64,000 nt of DNA, from assembly GCF_014203095.1 (NCBI RefSeq), contig NZ_JACHIG010000012.1, positions 62,001 to 126,000 of the forward strand. The letters run 5' to 3'. Below, piece after piece: positions 8,009-16,458 of the stretch. The translations under genes were made by a program, and so were the position numbers. The notes below the pieces were generated by a model. That model did not search any database. It was not told the DNA's origin and saw nothing but the letters and a program-made list of their open reading frames with translations. This stretch comes from Prosthecobacter vanneervenii. Lineage in GTDB: Bacteria > Verrucomicrobiota > Verrucomicrobiia > Verrucomicrobiales > Verrucomicrobiaceae. How positions within the stretch are numbered: position 1 is the stretch's first letter; each line of letters opens with the position of its first letter.

Positions 8009-10945
8009 TCAGTCGATGTACACAAACTCGTTCGCATTCATCAGCATGCGGCACAGCGCGAAGAGCCCCTGCTCCGTCACTAGACCTGTGGCAGCGTGTT
8101 GTTCCTCCTCGCTGGGCGCCCGCTGAAAGCAAAGCTGGAACGCACGGCGGATGGATGCTGCACGCGAGTCGGTTTCGTTTTCGATGCGAGTGGCGAGGCT
8201 GGCGGCCTGCTGGAGCATGAACTCGTTGTTGCTCAGCGTCAGCGCCTGCAGTGCGGTGGTGGTCTGCGCACGCGCTGGTGTCAGGTTGGCGGGATCAGGG
8301 CAGTCCAGGGTGGACATGAACTGATGCGGCGTGGTGCGCACCACAAAACGGTAGATGCTGCGCCTCAGCAACTCAGGCTTGTCAGGCGTGAGGTAGTCGT
8401 AGATGGGGGCATAAGCCTCGGTATAATTAAAATCGCGGTAGCCGGGGCCGCCCATCGCTGGGTTCAGGGTGCCGGCCACGCTAAGCACGGTGTCGTGCAG
8501 GGACTCGGCGTCGAGCCTGCGCGGATTCTGTCGCCAGAGCAGGCGGTTTTGAGCATCGATCCGTCCTGCCGTTTCATTCGGCGCAACAGACTGCTGCTGA
8601 TACGCGGCGCTCATAACGATGATCTTGTGCATGTGCTTCACGGACCAGCCGCCGCGCTGAAATTCAGCGGCCAGCCAGTCCAGCAGTTCTGGGTTGGAGG
8701 GTCTGTCTCCTCCGAGGCCGAAGTCGCTCGGCGTCGTGACAATGCCCTGTCCGAAATGATGATGCCAAAGCCGGTTCACGAGCACACGACTGGTGAGCGG
8801 ATTGGCCGGATGGGTGATCCACTCAGCCAGCAGGCGACGGCGCTGGCCCTCGGGCGTTTCGTTTGTGCCAAAGTCGCAGCTGGCGTGAGGTGCCCAGGCA
8901 AAGGCACCGGGCTGCACCTCTTGCTGTGGGTCTTCGGGATTGCCCCGCCGCTGCACCCTGACCACAGGCGGCTGCGCTTCGCTCACAACAGCGTACACTT
9001 TGGCCGGATCTGCCTGCGCTTTGAGACCTGCGTCCAGTCTGGCGGCCTGAGCGCGCAGTTGTTTCAGTTTGTCCTGATCGGAAGCCGTGAGCCTGCTGTG
9101 CTCCAGTTCGGGTACCAGGCGTGCATCGCCCAAAAACAGCAGGTCGCTGCCGATGCCGTCGCCACCATCCGTAGCGATAAGCGTGAGCGTTTTTGCCGCC
9201 GCCGGGATGGCGATGTCCAAATGCGTGAACTCATCTTTGCGCATCTTGAGCTTCTGAAACTTGCGCTCCGCATCGACATGCACGGTGAAGTCCGCACGCG
9301 AGGCCGCAGCACCGGCATCTGCACCAAAACCGAGCGCTGCCGCCAGACGCATGGCCCCTAGACCGCTGCTACGGCGGATTTTCACGAGGTCAAAGGTGAT
9401 GCCGCTGTTGGCATGCAGCCCGAGAATGGAATGATCTTTCTCTGCGTAATCAACTCCGGCGATTTTGGTGCTGCGCTGTGCATTTAGCGGGCCGTTTCTA
9501 ATAATGTCCCACGTATGACCGCCGGTGGCAGGCAGTCCTTTGACCTCCAGCTTGGGGGCCACGGGCACCGGGTTCCGGCCATCGGGAACAAAGACCCACG
9601 AGACAAAGCGGTCTGTGTCTGCCACCTCGGCAGGCCACTCGATGCGCTGAAGGCGATTCGTCTGGATGTCGCGGTGATATCCGAGCTTGTTCGCGGTCAG
9701 ATTACCAGTGCGCAGGTCGATGCCACGGCCTTTGACACCTCCGCCCACCATTGCTGCAAGATCCAACCCCTCCCCTGCCAGCTTGGCGATCTGCGCACGC
9801 GTCTGTGCCAGCTCCTTGCTCAGGCGCACTTTTTCCTCAGCCACGCGTTTAGCCTCCGCCACGTCCACATCGCGGTCTCCGCGTTTCACTCCGGCAAATA
9901 CGGCCCAGAGGCGGTAATACTCCTCCTGCGTGATGGGATCGAGCTTGTGATCATGGCAGCGTGCGCAGTTGATGGTGATGCCCATCGTCGAGGTGATGAC
10001 CTGCGTGACCATATCATCCAGATCGCCTGCACGGGCGGCGCGCCTGAGCATTTCGCTCTTGGTTTCCACCTGCCCCACAAAGTCCCACGGTCCGGCTGCA
10101 ACGAAACCGGTGGCAATGACAGCCTGCGGATCATTTGGAGCGATCACATCTCCTGCGATCTGCTCGCGGATGAACTGATCGTAGGGCTTGTCGGCATTGA
10201 GAGATTGGATGACATAGTCGCGATAACGCCATGCGTTTGGCCGCAGCTGATCGCGCTCAAAGCCGTGCGTGTCGGCATAGTGGGCGATGTCCAGCCAATG
10301 CCGCGCCCAGCGCTCGCCGTAGTGCGGGGAGCGCAGCAGTTCGTCCACCAGCTTTTCATAGGCCTGGGGATCGGCATCTTTCACAAACTGCTCCACGCGC
10401 TCTGGAGCAGGCGGCAGGCCGAGGAGGTCAAAGCTCAACCTGCGGATCAAAGTGCGCCGGTCAGCCTGCGGTGACATCGTGAGATTCTTCTCTGCGAGCT
10501 TGGCGTTGATCCATGAATCGATGGAGGCCTTTTGAGCCTGCGGAGCCACAGGCTGCACCGCCCAATGCTGCAGGCGCTTGTCGGTGGTCGCGGCCTTGTC
10601 GGCGGCGTTTTCAGGCCAGACAGCGCCCGATGCAATCCATGACTGGATCAGTGCGATTTGTGCTTTCGAAAGCGGATCCCCCTTTGGCGGCATGCGCTCA
10701 TCTTCCTGGGCGGAGGCGATGCGCTGATAGAGCAGGCTTTTGCCTGCATTCCCGGCCACGATGGCGGGTCCGTCGTGGCCACCTTTGAACGCAAATACCT
10801 TGGCGTCCAGCCGCAGCTCCCCTTTTTGCTTTTTTTCGCCATGACACTCCACGCAGTGCTGCTGGAGCAACGGTCGGATATCCTGATCGAAGTCAACAGC
10901 CCGCACGGATGCAGCTGCCATGAGGATGCAGAGTGCCGTTTTCAT
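8009..10945 (-). CDS. PSCyt1-DUF1549-DUF1553 (planctomycete-type cytochrome) protein
   Basis: This 978-residue secreted protein has a signal peptide (MKTALCILMAAASVRA) and then a planctomycete cytochrome C domain with the haem motif CVECH (C31, C34, H35). Next comes a DUF1549 region (LLRSPHYGERWARHWLD) that carries a second CxxCH (INCARCHDHK), a jelly-roll-like insert, and a C-terminal DUF1553 region (NRLWHHHFGQGIV, then the FLMSTLDCPDP-like segment seen as QFMSTLDCPDP). These modular proteins are hallmarks of Planctomycetota and Verrucomicrobiota and are thought to couple redox chemistry to extracellular glycan degradation. That role is inference. It overlaps the upstream gntR gene by four bases and precedes DUF1501 by four. 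Confidence 0.94.
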   Translation of the reverse strand: MKTALCILMAAASVRAVDFDQDIRPLLQQHCVECHGEKKQKGELRLDAKVFAFKGGHDGPAIVAGNAGKSLLYQRIASAQEDERMPPKGDPLSKAQIALIQSWIASGAVWPENAADKAATTDKRLQHWAVQPVAPQAQKASIDSWINAKLAEKNLTMSPQADRRTLIRRLSFDLLGLPPAPERVEQFVKDADPQAYEKLVDELLRSPHYGERWARHWLDIAHYADTHGFERDQLRPNAWRYRDYVIQSLNADKPYDQFIREQIAGDVIAPNDPQAVIATGFVAAGPWDFVGQVETKSEMLRRAARAGDLDDMVTQVITSTMGITINCARCHDHKLDPITQEEYYRLWAVFAGVKRGDRDVDVAEAKRVAEEKVRLSKELAQTRAQIAKLAGEGLDLAAMVGGGVKGRGIDLRTGNLTANKLGYHRDIQTNRLQRIEWPAEVADTDRFVSWVFVPDGRNPVPVAPKLEVKGLPATGGHTWDIIRNGPLNAQRSTKIAGVDYAEKDHSILGLHANSGITFDLVKIRRSSGLGAMRLAAALGFGADAGAAASRADFTVHVDAERKFQKLKMRKDEFTHLDIAIPAAAKTLTLIATDGGDGIGSDLLFLGDARLVPELEHSRLTASDQDKLKQLRAQAARLDAGLKAQADPAKVYAVVSEAQPPVVRVQRRGNPEDPQQEVQPGAFAWAPHASCDFGTNETPEGQRRRLLAEWITHPANPLTSRVLVNRLWHHHFGQGIVTTPSDFGLGGDRPSNPELLDWLAAEFQRGGWSVKHMHKIIVMSAAYQQQSVAPNETAGRIDAQNRLLWRQNPRRLDAESLHDTVLSVAGTLNPAMGGPGYRDFNYTEAYAPIYDYLTPDKPELLRRSIYRFVVRTTPHQFMSTLDCPDPANLTPARAQTTTALQALTLSNNEFMLQQAASLATRIENETDSRAASIRRAFQLCFQRAPSEEEQHAATGLVTEQGLFALCRMLMNANEFVYID

Positions 10946-11646
10946 CGTTTTGCTTTGGGCTTTGCGCCTGTCAGATCTCGTGCGGCTTCTTCCATGTGGT
11001 GCTTCATCGCCACAGCCGCAGCATCGGCATCATGCGCTGCCACAGCATTGAGGATGGCGGCGTGATGATCGATGGCACGCTGCCTGCCCACATTGCCAAT
11101 GGTGACACGGCGGCTTTCACGCCCCAGATCGGCCAGTGATTCCAGCATGAGCTTCAGGATCTCGTTTCCGCCGATGCGCGCCAGCGTGCGGTGAAAATCG
11201 ATGTCCGCCTCCACCTCGTCATCATGCGTCTCAGCCGCCACCAGGCGCTCATGCACGATGCGCAGCTGCTTCACATCGGCGGCTTTGGCCTTCAACGCCG
11301 CTTGTCGTGCGATCTCCGGCTCGATCGCCGCGCGGGCCTCGATCAACTGGCGCAGTCTCTCGGCCGCCTCAGGCAGTAGAATGGCCACCGAGCTGCTCAG
11401 CGGTTTGTGCAGCCGGTTCACCGCCCGGATACCACTGCCATGGCGGATCTCCAGCAGCCCCTGCAGTTCCAGACGCTTGGTGGCCTCACGCAGCACTGTA
11501 CGACTCACGCCCAGGCTCTCGGCCATCTGGCGCTCCGGCGGCAGCTTGCCATCACCGGCTTCGGCCTCATCCCGAAGCTGAAGCGCCAGACGAGAGCAGA
11601 CCTGCTCCACGAGCGACGGGGCGGATTTGAGCGGGGAAATAATCAT
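10942..11646 (-). CDS. GntR-family regulator, FadR/FCD subfamily
   Basis: This 234-residue DNA-binding protein has an N-terminal winged helix (residues about 10-75; PPERQMAESLGVSRTVLREA is diagnostic of GntR) and a C-terminal all-helical FCD ligand domain. The FCD domain shows metal-type positions in an IDFHRTLA segment and an HHAAILNAV segment. FCD regulators often bind organic acids or sugar acids (uronates, lactate, gluconate), and most repress their own operons. The gene heads the minus-strand polysaccharide operon with a four-base overlap. A PdhR-like inverted repeat lies directly over the start region at 11650-11671, so autoregulation is likely. The ligand is not known. Confidence 0.92.
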   Translation of the reverse strand: MIISPLKSAPSLVEQVCSRLALQLRDEAEAGDGKLPPERQMAESLGVSRTVLREATKRLELQGLLEIRHGSGIRAVNRLHKPLSSSVAILLPEAAERLRQLIEARAAIEPEIARQAALKAKAADVKQLRIVHERLVAAETHDDEVEADIDFHRTLARIGGNEILKLMLESLADLGRESRRVTIGNVGRQRAIDHHAAILNAVAAHDADAAAVAMKHHMEEAARDLTGAKPKAKR

Positions 11647-11649
11647 GCG

Positions 11650-11671
11650 ATTGGTAGGAGGTCATACCAAT
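11650..11671 (-). promoter_or_regulatory. Probable GntR/FadR-type operator
   Basis: There is a perfect 7-bp inverted repeat, ATTGGTA ... TACCAAT, with an 8-base spacer. Read on the gene strand, the left side is AATTGGTATGACC, which matches the TTGGT-N3-ACC half of known FadR/PdhR/LldR operators. It lies 4 to 25 bases upstream of the GntR start codon, where bound protein would block transcription or initiation. The target being this regulator's own promoter is inference from position. Confidence 0.7.
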
Positions 11672-11801
11672 TACGAAGATTTCAATTCATTCTTTCAGGC
11701 CAGATTTTCCATAGCCCTGCTTTCTCGCGCCAACCGCAGTTGAAACTTGAGCCTCCCCTCAATCGCGGGACAATGCCCGGTCCCACCTCCTGCCACGCCG
11801 C

Positions 11802-12494
11802 ATGCCATTCCGCGACACTTTGCTCAATCTCGCCATCACCTGTGTGCTGGTGCTGATCATCGTGCTTGTGGCCATCCTCATGAAGGAAAACCACCCGCTG
11901 CCACTGCAGACACCTGCCCCCGCAGGGGGCTTGGTGCCGGGAGGGCAGGTGCAGGCAGACCCAGGCCGCGCCCCCCTGCCGGAATTCAGGATCTTCCCGA
12001 AAGCCCGCCTCATCGAAAGCCGTGCCAATGAGGCCGACACGCTGCGCGTCAAGCTGAGCGACACCGAGGACGAGCACATCTTTGTGCTCTACTATGTGGA
12101 TGCGCTGGATGCCTCCCTGACGCACCCTCAACGCGTGCAGGACCAGGCGCGCTACTTTGGCGTGAGCAGCCAGCGGATCATCGAGGAAGGTCAGCGCGCC
12201 ACGCAGTATGTGACTCAGCTGCTCAAAGACCACCCTTTCACCGTGATGACACGCTGGGAAGAAGTGCCCGGACTCAGCCGCTATTACGCCCTGATCCTGG
12301 TGGAGGTCAGGCCCGGCAAAAAAGTGTATCTGGCCGACCTGCTGGTGCAGAACGGCTACGCCAGGTTGGGCGGCGTGACCTCCAGCCTTCCTGGAGACGC
12401 ACGCTCCATCAATGACTATGCACTCGAGCTGCAGGTGCTGCGCAGACTGGCACAGCAGAACAAAGCGGGCATTTGGGCAGCATCCAAGCTTTAA
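11802..12494 (+). CDS. Membrane-anchored SNase-like (thermonuclease-fold) protein
   Basis: This 230-residue protein has one N-terminal membrane helix (about residues 7-26, ITCVLVLIIVLVAIL) and a proline/glycine-rich linker. Its C-terminal domain resembles staphylococcal nuclease: a strand RVKLSDTEDEHIFVLYYVDALDAS, the middle VEVRPGKKVYLADLLVQNGYARL, and a terminal LEVLRRLAQQNKAGIWA-type helix (seen as LQVLRRLAQQNKAGIW). In SNase the catalytic residues are Arg-Glu-Arg. I do not see a clean R..E..R set here, so it may be a non-catalytic OB-fold derivative. It stands alone, with 155 bases upstream and an ArsR-fusion gene downstream. Confidence 0.75.
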   Translation: MPFRDTLLNLAITCVLVLIIVLVAILMKENHPLPLQTPAPAGGLVPGGQVQADPGRAPLPEFRIFPKARLIESRANEADTLRVKLSDTEDEHIFVLYYVDALDASLTHPQRVQDQARYFGVSSQRIIEEGQRATQYVTQLLKDHPFTVMTRWEEVPGLSRYYALILVEVRPGKKVYLADLLVQNGYARLGGVTSSLPGDARSINDYALELQVLRRLAQQNKAGIWAASKL

Positions 12495-12530
12495 AGCCAG
12501 GGCCGCACCGGCTAAAATTCTGGCATTGAT

Positions 12531-12550
12531 GTATCATCATACGTTGATAC
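12531..12550 (+). promoter_or_regulatory. Inverted repeat upstream of the ArsR-methyltransferase gene
   Basis: GTATCA and TGATAC arms are separated by 8 bases and end 12 bases before the TTG start. Nested ATCATC/GATGAT arms (12533-12538 and 12551-12556) extend the dyad. ArsR-family proteins bind short AT-rich dyads over their promoters, so an autoregulatory site is plausible. No experimental motif is matched exactly. Confidence 0.5.
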
Positions 12551-12562
12551 GATGATTCCACC

Positions 12563-13540
12563 TTGGCTTCCGTACTCAAATCCCTCAGCCTCATTGCCGA
12601 CCCCACGCGGGTACGGCTCCTTTTGCTGCTCAAGCAGGAGGAGCTGAGTGTGGCGGAGCTGCAGGAGGTGCTGTCCCTACCCCAGTCCAATATCTCAGCC
12701 CAGCTGGCCAAACTGAAGACCGCCGGGCTGGTAAGTGACCGCCGCAGCGGCAAGAACCGCCTCTACCAGCTGGATCAGCCAGGCACCAAGGACCAGCCCA
12801 CCCACGAGCATTTTCTCGCCCTGCTGGAGGCCGCAGGTGCTGAGCTGCGCGAGGTGGCCAAGGATGCCGACGCACTGCAAATCGTGCTGCGCAAACGAGC
12901 GCAGACAGCCAAGGCCTACTTTGACGCGCTGGCAGGAAAATTTGGCCGCCACTACATTCCCGGCCGTTCATGGAAGGGTCTGGGCGAGACGCTGCTCAAG
13001 CTTATGCCGCCGCTGGTCATCGCCGATCTCGGCGCAGGCGAGGGCACACTCTCCCAACTGCTGGCCGAGCGGGCCAAAAAAGTCATCGCCGTGGACAGCA
13101 GCGAAAAGATGGTGTCCTACGGTGCTGAGCTGGCGCAGAAGCATGGGTTCACCAACCTCGAATTCCGTCTCGGCGACATCGAAGCACCGCCCATCCCGCC
13201 GCTGAGCGTGGACCTCGTCTTTCTCAGCCAGGCGCTGCATCATGCGCAGAATCCAGAAAAGGCCCTGAAGGCCGCCTTCAGTATTCTGCGCCCGGGCGGA
13301 CGCATTGCGGTGCTGGACCTGCTGAAGCACCAGTTTGAGCAGGCGCGCGAGCTGTATGCCGATGTCTGGCTGGGCTTTTCCGAAAGCGATCTGCATGACA
13401 TGCTGACCAAGGCTGGGTTCAAAAAAATCGAGACCAGCGTGGTGCACCGCGAGAACAAAAGCCCGCATTTTCAGACCGTGCTGGCACTCGCTGAAAAGGA
13501 AAACCGACTCACTGCTTCGGGGCACTGGATGGGGTCTTAA
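12563..13540 (+). CDS. ArsR-type regulator fused to SAM-dependent methyltransferase domain
   Basis: This 325-residue protein has an ArsR winged helix at residues about 1-85 (LSLIADPTRVRLLLLLKQEE and SVAELQEVLSLPQSNISAQLAKL). It is joined to a class I methyltransferase domain whose SAM-binding loop is VIADLGAGEGTLSQLLAERA (near residue 152) followed by VIAVDSSEKMV. The architecture matches SahR-like regulators that sense S-adenosylhomocysteine and control methionine-cycle genes, and also ubiE-like fusions annotated as metalloregulators. No metal-binding Cys pair is obvious in the ArsR part. The start is TTG, because no ATG is in frame nearby. The 3' end overlaps the convergent beta-lactamase-fold gene by about 32 bases. 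Confidence 0.85.
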   Translation: MASVLKSLSLIADPTRVRLLLLLKQEELSVAELQEVLSLPQSNISAQLAKLKTAGLVSDRRSGKNRLYQLDQPGTKDQPTHEHFLALLEAAGAELREVAKDADALQIVLRKRAQTAKAYFDALAGKFGRHYIPGRSWKGLGETLLKLMPPLVIADLGAGEGTLSQLLAERAKKVIAVDSSEKMVSYGAELAQKHGFTNLEFRLGDIEAPPIPPLSVDLVFLSQALHHAQNPEKALKAAFSILRPGGRIAVLDLLKHQFEQARELYADVWLGFSESDLHDMLTKAGFKKIETSVVHRENKSPHFQTVLALAEKENRLTASGHWMGS

Positions 13541-15152
13541 CGCGCGGTGCAGGCATGGTCATGCCATTTTGAAAAAGTGTCAGTCCATTGATCTGTTTGT
13601 CGTCATCGCGCGTGAAAACCAGCGCCGCCGCCACCACATCGTATTCAAAGCGGTCAGGCATGGTTTCAAAGACCGGCAATTCGGGCTGGCCCTCCAGCTT
13701 CGCAAAGAGTGTGTATCCGCGCACGCAGATGGTCACCTTTCGCAGTCCCATCAGCGAATACTCGCCAGCATAAGGTTGCAGCGCCTTGGCAGAACGCAGC
13801 TTGTAATCCGGCGGAGGGGTGGCGCTGACCTTTGCGGTGATCTCATTGCCGTTTTGAAACAACGTCAGCGAGTGAATGACTCCCTCGCGCCGGTTAAAGG
13901 CAACCTCCGCCGCCACTTCCTTCATAAAAAAACGGTCTGGTGCCTTGGCAAAAAGCCGCAGAAACACCTGTCCGGTCAGCTTGACGAACAGACGGCCATC
14001 CTGGAGCTTCACGATGAAGCGCGAGTCGCGGTCGAGATCATACAGACCAGGGAACTGCTTCATCATCTCCGCAGAAAGGGTGATCTCTTTCTGGGTCGCA
14101 GGATCGACCGGTTTGACCGTGGATGTGCCAGCGATCACCTCGCTGCCAGCGAGGGTATTGTTGTTGATCAAGACGACACGTACGATCCCCTTGGCAGGGA
14201 TCACCTGCAGCCCGGAGCAGAACCCTCCGGTGCCACCGTCATGGTGCAGGGTGGCATCGCCGTCAAACTTCCCCAGCAGCACGCCCAGGCCAATCTGCCC
14301 TCCCATGGAAGCTGCGTCAGCCTGCGGCCGCAGAGCCAGCGTGAATGCCTCCTTCAGCGGAGTTTGATCAGGATGGAGCAACGCCTCTCCAAATGTCATC
14401 AAATCAGCCGCCGTGCTGCGAAGGGCTCCGCAGCCTGCCAAGGCGTCCATATGCCAGGGCTTGGCCTCCTTGCCGCCATCATGCGGTGTAGCCAGCCGCT
14501 GCTTGGATTCAGGATATAGGGCTGTGTCTTTCATTACCAGCGGCTGGCAAATTTTTTCCACCACCACCTTATCCCATGACTTTTGATAAAGCCCTCCCAG
14601 TAGATGCCCGAGCAGACCCACGCCGAGATTTGAATAGCTGAAGGAGAAAGGGCTTTCTCCATCCAATCTTGCGGTGGCGAGATAATTCCACAGGAGTTTC
14701 TCATCATAGTTTGCGTAAGGATCTTCCTCCACTGCACCGGCGATGGCATTGTCCGGCAGGCATGGCAGGCCGCTGGTGTGGGTGGCCAGTTGCTTGAGAG
14801 TGATGGCTGCCACACGCGGATCGGCAAATTTCACTTTTTCCTCCAGCAGACTGCCGATCGTGGTCTCCAGTGTCACTTTTTTATCCACCACCGCCTGTGC
14901 CAGCAGCAGTCCGGTGAAGACCTTGGAGATCGAACCGATCTCAAACACGATTTTTTCAGGCTTCGTGTCTCCAGTTTCAGGAGCCTGGCCCACCATGGCA
15001 TAGCTCACTTGGTCGCCGAGGCGCTCGCCAGTCACGATGCAGCCCGACGGCAAAAGCTTGGCCTTGCGCGCAGCGGCCTCTGCCAGAGCGCCCGCATGGG
15101 CGGAATGAGCCGCGATCAGCAAACCCGACAGCATCCGGAAAAGATTTTTCAT
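13509..15152 (-). CDS. Beta-lactamase-fold serine hydrolase (class C/PBP-like), exported
   Basis: This 547-residue protein has a signal peptide (MKNLFRMLSGLLIAAHSAHA). The beta-lactamase/transpeptidase-like domain carries the S-x-x-K motif (S74-I-S-K77 in EIGSISKVF), the Y-x-N motif (SYSNLGVG) and the HxG-type third motif (HHDGGTGG). Two tandem C-terminal beta-barrel-like lobes follow, each ending in INGLTLFQNG or IHSLTLFQNG, as in eukaryotic LACTB and bacterial esterase EstB relatives. It is more likely a peptidase or esterase than a resistance enzyme. The start is the ATG at 15152. Twelve extra upstream residues in frame spoil the signal peptide. Confidence 0.88.
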   Translation of the reverse strand: MKNLFRMLSGLLIAAHSAHAGALAEAAARKAKLLPSGCIVTGERLGDQVSYAMVGQAPETGDTKPEKIVFEIGSISKVFTGLLLAQAVVDKKVTLETTIGSLLEEKVKFADPRVAAITLKQLATHTSGLPCLPDNAIAGAVEEDPYANYDEKLLWNYLATARLDGESPFSFSYSNLGVGLLGHLLGGLYQKSWDKVVVEKICQPLVMKDTALYPESKQRLATPHDGGKEAKPWHMDALAGCGALRSTAADLMTFGEALLHPDQTPLKEAFTLALRPQADAASMGGQIGLGVLLGKFDGDATLHHDGGTGGFCSGLQVIPAKGIVRVVLINNNTLAGSEVIAGTSTVKPVDPATQKEITLSAEMMKQFPGLYDLDRDSRFIVKLQDGRLFVKLTGQVFLRLFAKAPDRFFMKEVAAEVAFNRREGVIHSLTLFQNGNEITAKVSATPPPDYKLRSAKALQPYAGEYSLMGLRKVTICVRGYTLFAKLEGQPELPVFETMPDRFEYDVVAAALVFTRDDDKQINGLTLFQNGMTMPAPRVKTPSSAPKQ

Positions 15153-15234
15153 TATCCCGAGGCTACAAAACTCCGCCGGAAACAGCAAGGCGTCTCATTG
15201 ACGCGGCACGCTTTCCCGCCTCCTATGCCCTACA

Positions 15235-16458
15235 GTGAAAGACACCCTGGAAGACATCGAAAACTTCGTCATCGACGTGGTGATCAACAATCGCCGAGGC
15301 ATCCGTGCATCATTGCTGCGCGTCGTGTTCCGGGGGCTTTCGGGCATTTACTCCGCTGCCGTGCGCACGCGGCTTTATTTGTACCGCCACCGCTACATTC
15401 ATGATCATCATCTGGGCGTGCCAGTCATCAGCGTGGGGAACCTCACCACCGGCGGCACTGGAAAAACTCCCGTGGTGGAGATGCTGTCAAAGGCCCTGCA
15501 CGAACGCGGCCGCCGCGTGTGCATCCTCAGCCGTGGCTACAAGAGCAAGCGGCAGAAAAAGCTGCCCTTCACAAAAAAACTGGCCGCGCGGCTGGGCTTC
15601 ATTCCCAAGCCTGCGGAGCCCCCGCCGCGCATTGTCTCTGATGGTGAAAAAGTGCTGCTGGACTCCCACAATGCCGGGGACGAGCCTTTCATGCTGGCCA
15701 AGAACTGCACCGGCATTCCGGTCGTGGTGGATAAAAACCGCGTGAAGGCCGGCGCCTTTGCCATCCAGCATTTTGGCGCGGACGTGCTCGTGCTGGATGA
15801 CGGCCTGCAGTACCTCAAGCTCAAGCACCGGCATGACATCGTGCTGATCGACAAAACTGCCGTCTTCGGGGTCAACGGCCACATGCTGCCGCGCGGCACG
15901 CTGCGTGAGCCGCCGCGCAGCCTGCGCCGTGCCAGCTACATTTTCATCACCAAGTCCGATGGCGACAGCGAGGATGTGGTGAAGCAGATCCGCCGCTATA
16001 ATCGAGCAGCTGAAATCATCGAGTGCCGACATCGAGCGATGCACTTTGAAAATATTCATACCGGCGAACGCATCCCCATTGACGGCCTGCGGGACAAGTT
16101 TGTCGGTGCGCTATCAGGCATTGCCGTGCCGGAGAGCTTTGAGAACGGCCTGCGCAGACTCGGTGCCAAAGTGGAGGTCATCGCACGCTTCGCGGACCAT
16201 CACCGTTTTCGCGGACCAGAGCTGAAAAATTTCATCGAGCGCTGCGTGCGACGCGATGTGCACTGCATGGTCACCACGGAGAAGGATTTTGTGCGCTTTC
16301 CCAAGCTGCCCGTGGCCGACATCCCTTTCTATTTCATGCGCGTCGAAATCGAGATCATCCGCGGCCGCGACATCTTTGACAAAATGGTGCGCCTGATAGC
16401 CGAACCGCGCCGTGTGCCGGCAGGGGTGCTTCCGGCAGATTTCATGGAGGCATCCTGA
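15235..16458 (+). CDS. lpxK: Tetraacyldisaccharide 4'-kinase
   Basis: This 407-residue protein has the LpxK hallmark P-loop VGNLTTGGTGKTPVVE near residue 67, followed by ILSRGYKSK. The mid-protein segment DVLVLDDGLQYLKLKHRHDIVLID and the late VTTEKDFVRFP motif are characteristic. LpxK phosphorylates the 4' position of the lipid A disaccharide at the inner membrane, so the organism makes lipid A. It is longer than the E. coli enzyme (328 residues), with an N-terminal extension containing the membrane-associated helix. The start is GTG. The stop overlaps the fdhD start by one base, giving a coupled operon. Confidence 0.95.
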   Translation: MKDTLEDIENFVIDVVINNRRGIRASLLRVVFRGLSGIYSAAVRTRLYLYRHRYIHDHHLGVPVISVGNLTTGGTGKTPVVEMLSKALHERGRRVCILSRGYKSKRQKKLPFTKKLAARLGFIPKPAEPPPRIVSDGEKVLLDSHNAGDEPFMLAKNCTGIPVVVDKNRVKAGAFAIQHFGADVLVLDDGLQYLKLKHRHDIVLIDKTAVFGVNGHMLPRGTLREPPRSLRRASYIFITKSDGDSEDVVKQIRRYNRAAEIIECRHRAMHFENIHTGERIPIDGLRDKFVGALSGIAVPESFENGLRRLGAKVEVIARFADHHRFRGPELKNFIERCVRRDVHCMVTTEKDFVRFPKLPVADIPFYFMRVEIEIIRGRDIFDKMVRLIAEPRRVPAGVLPADFMEAS

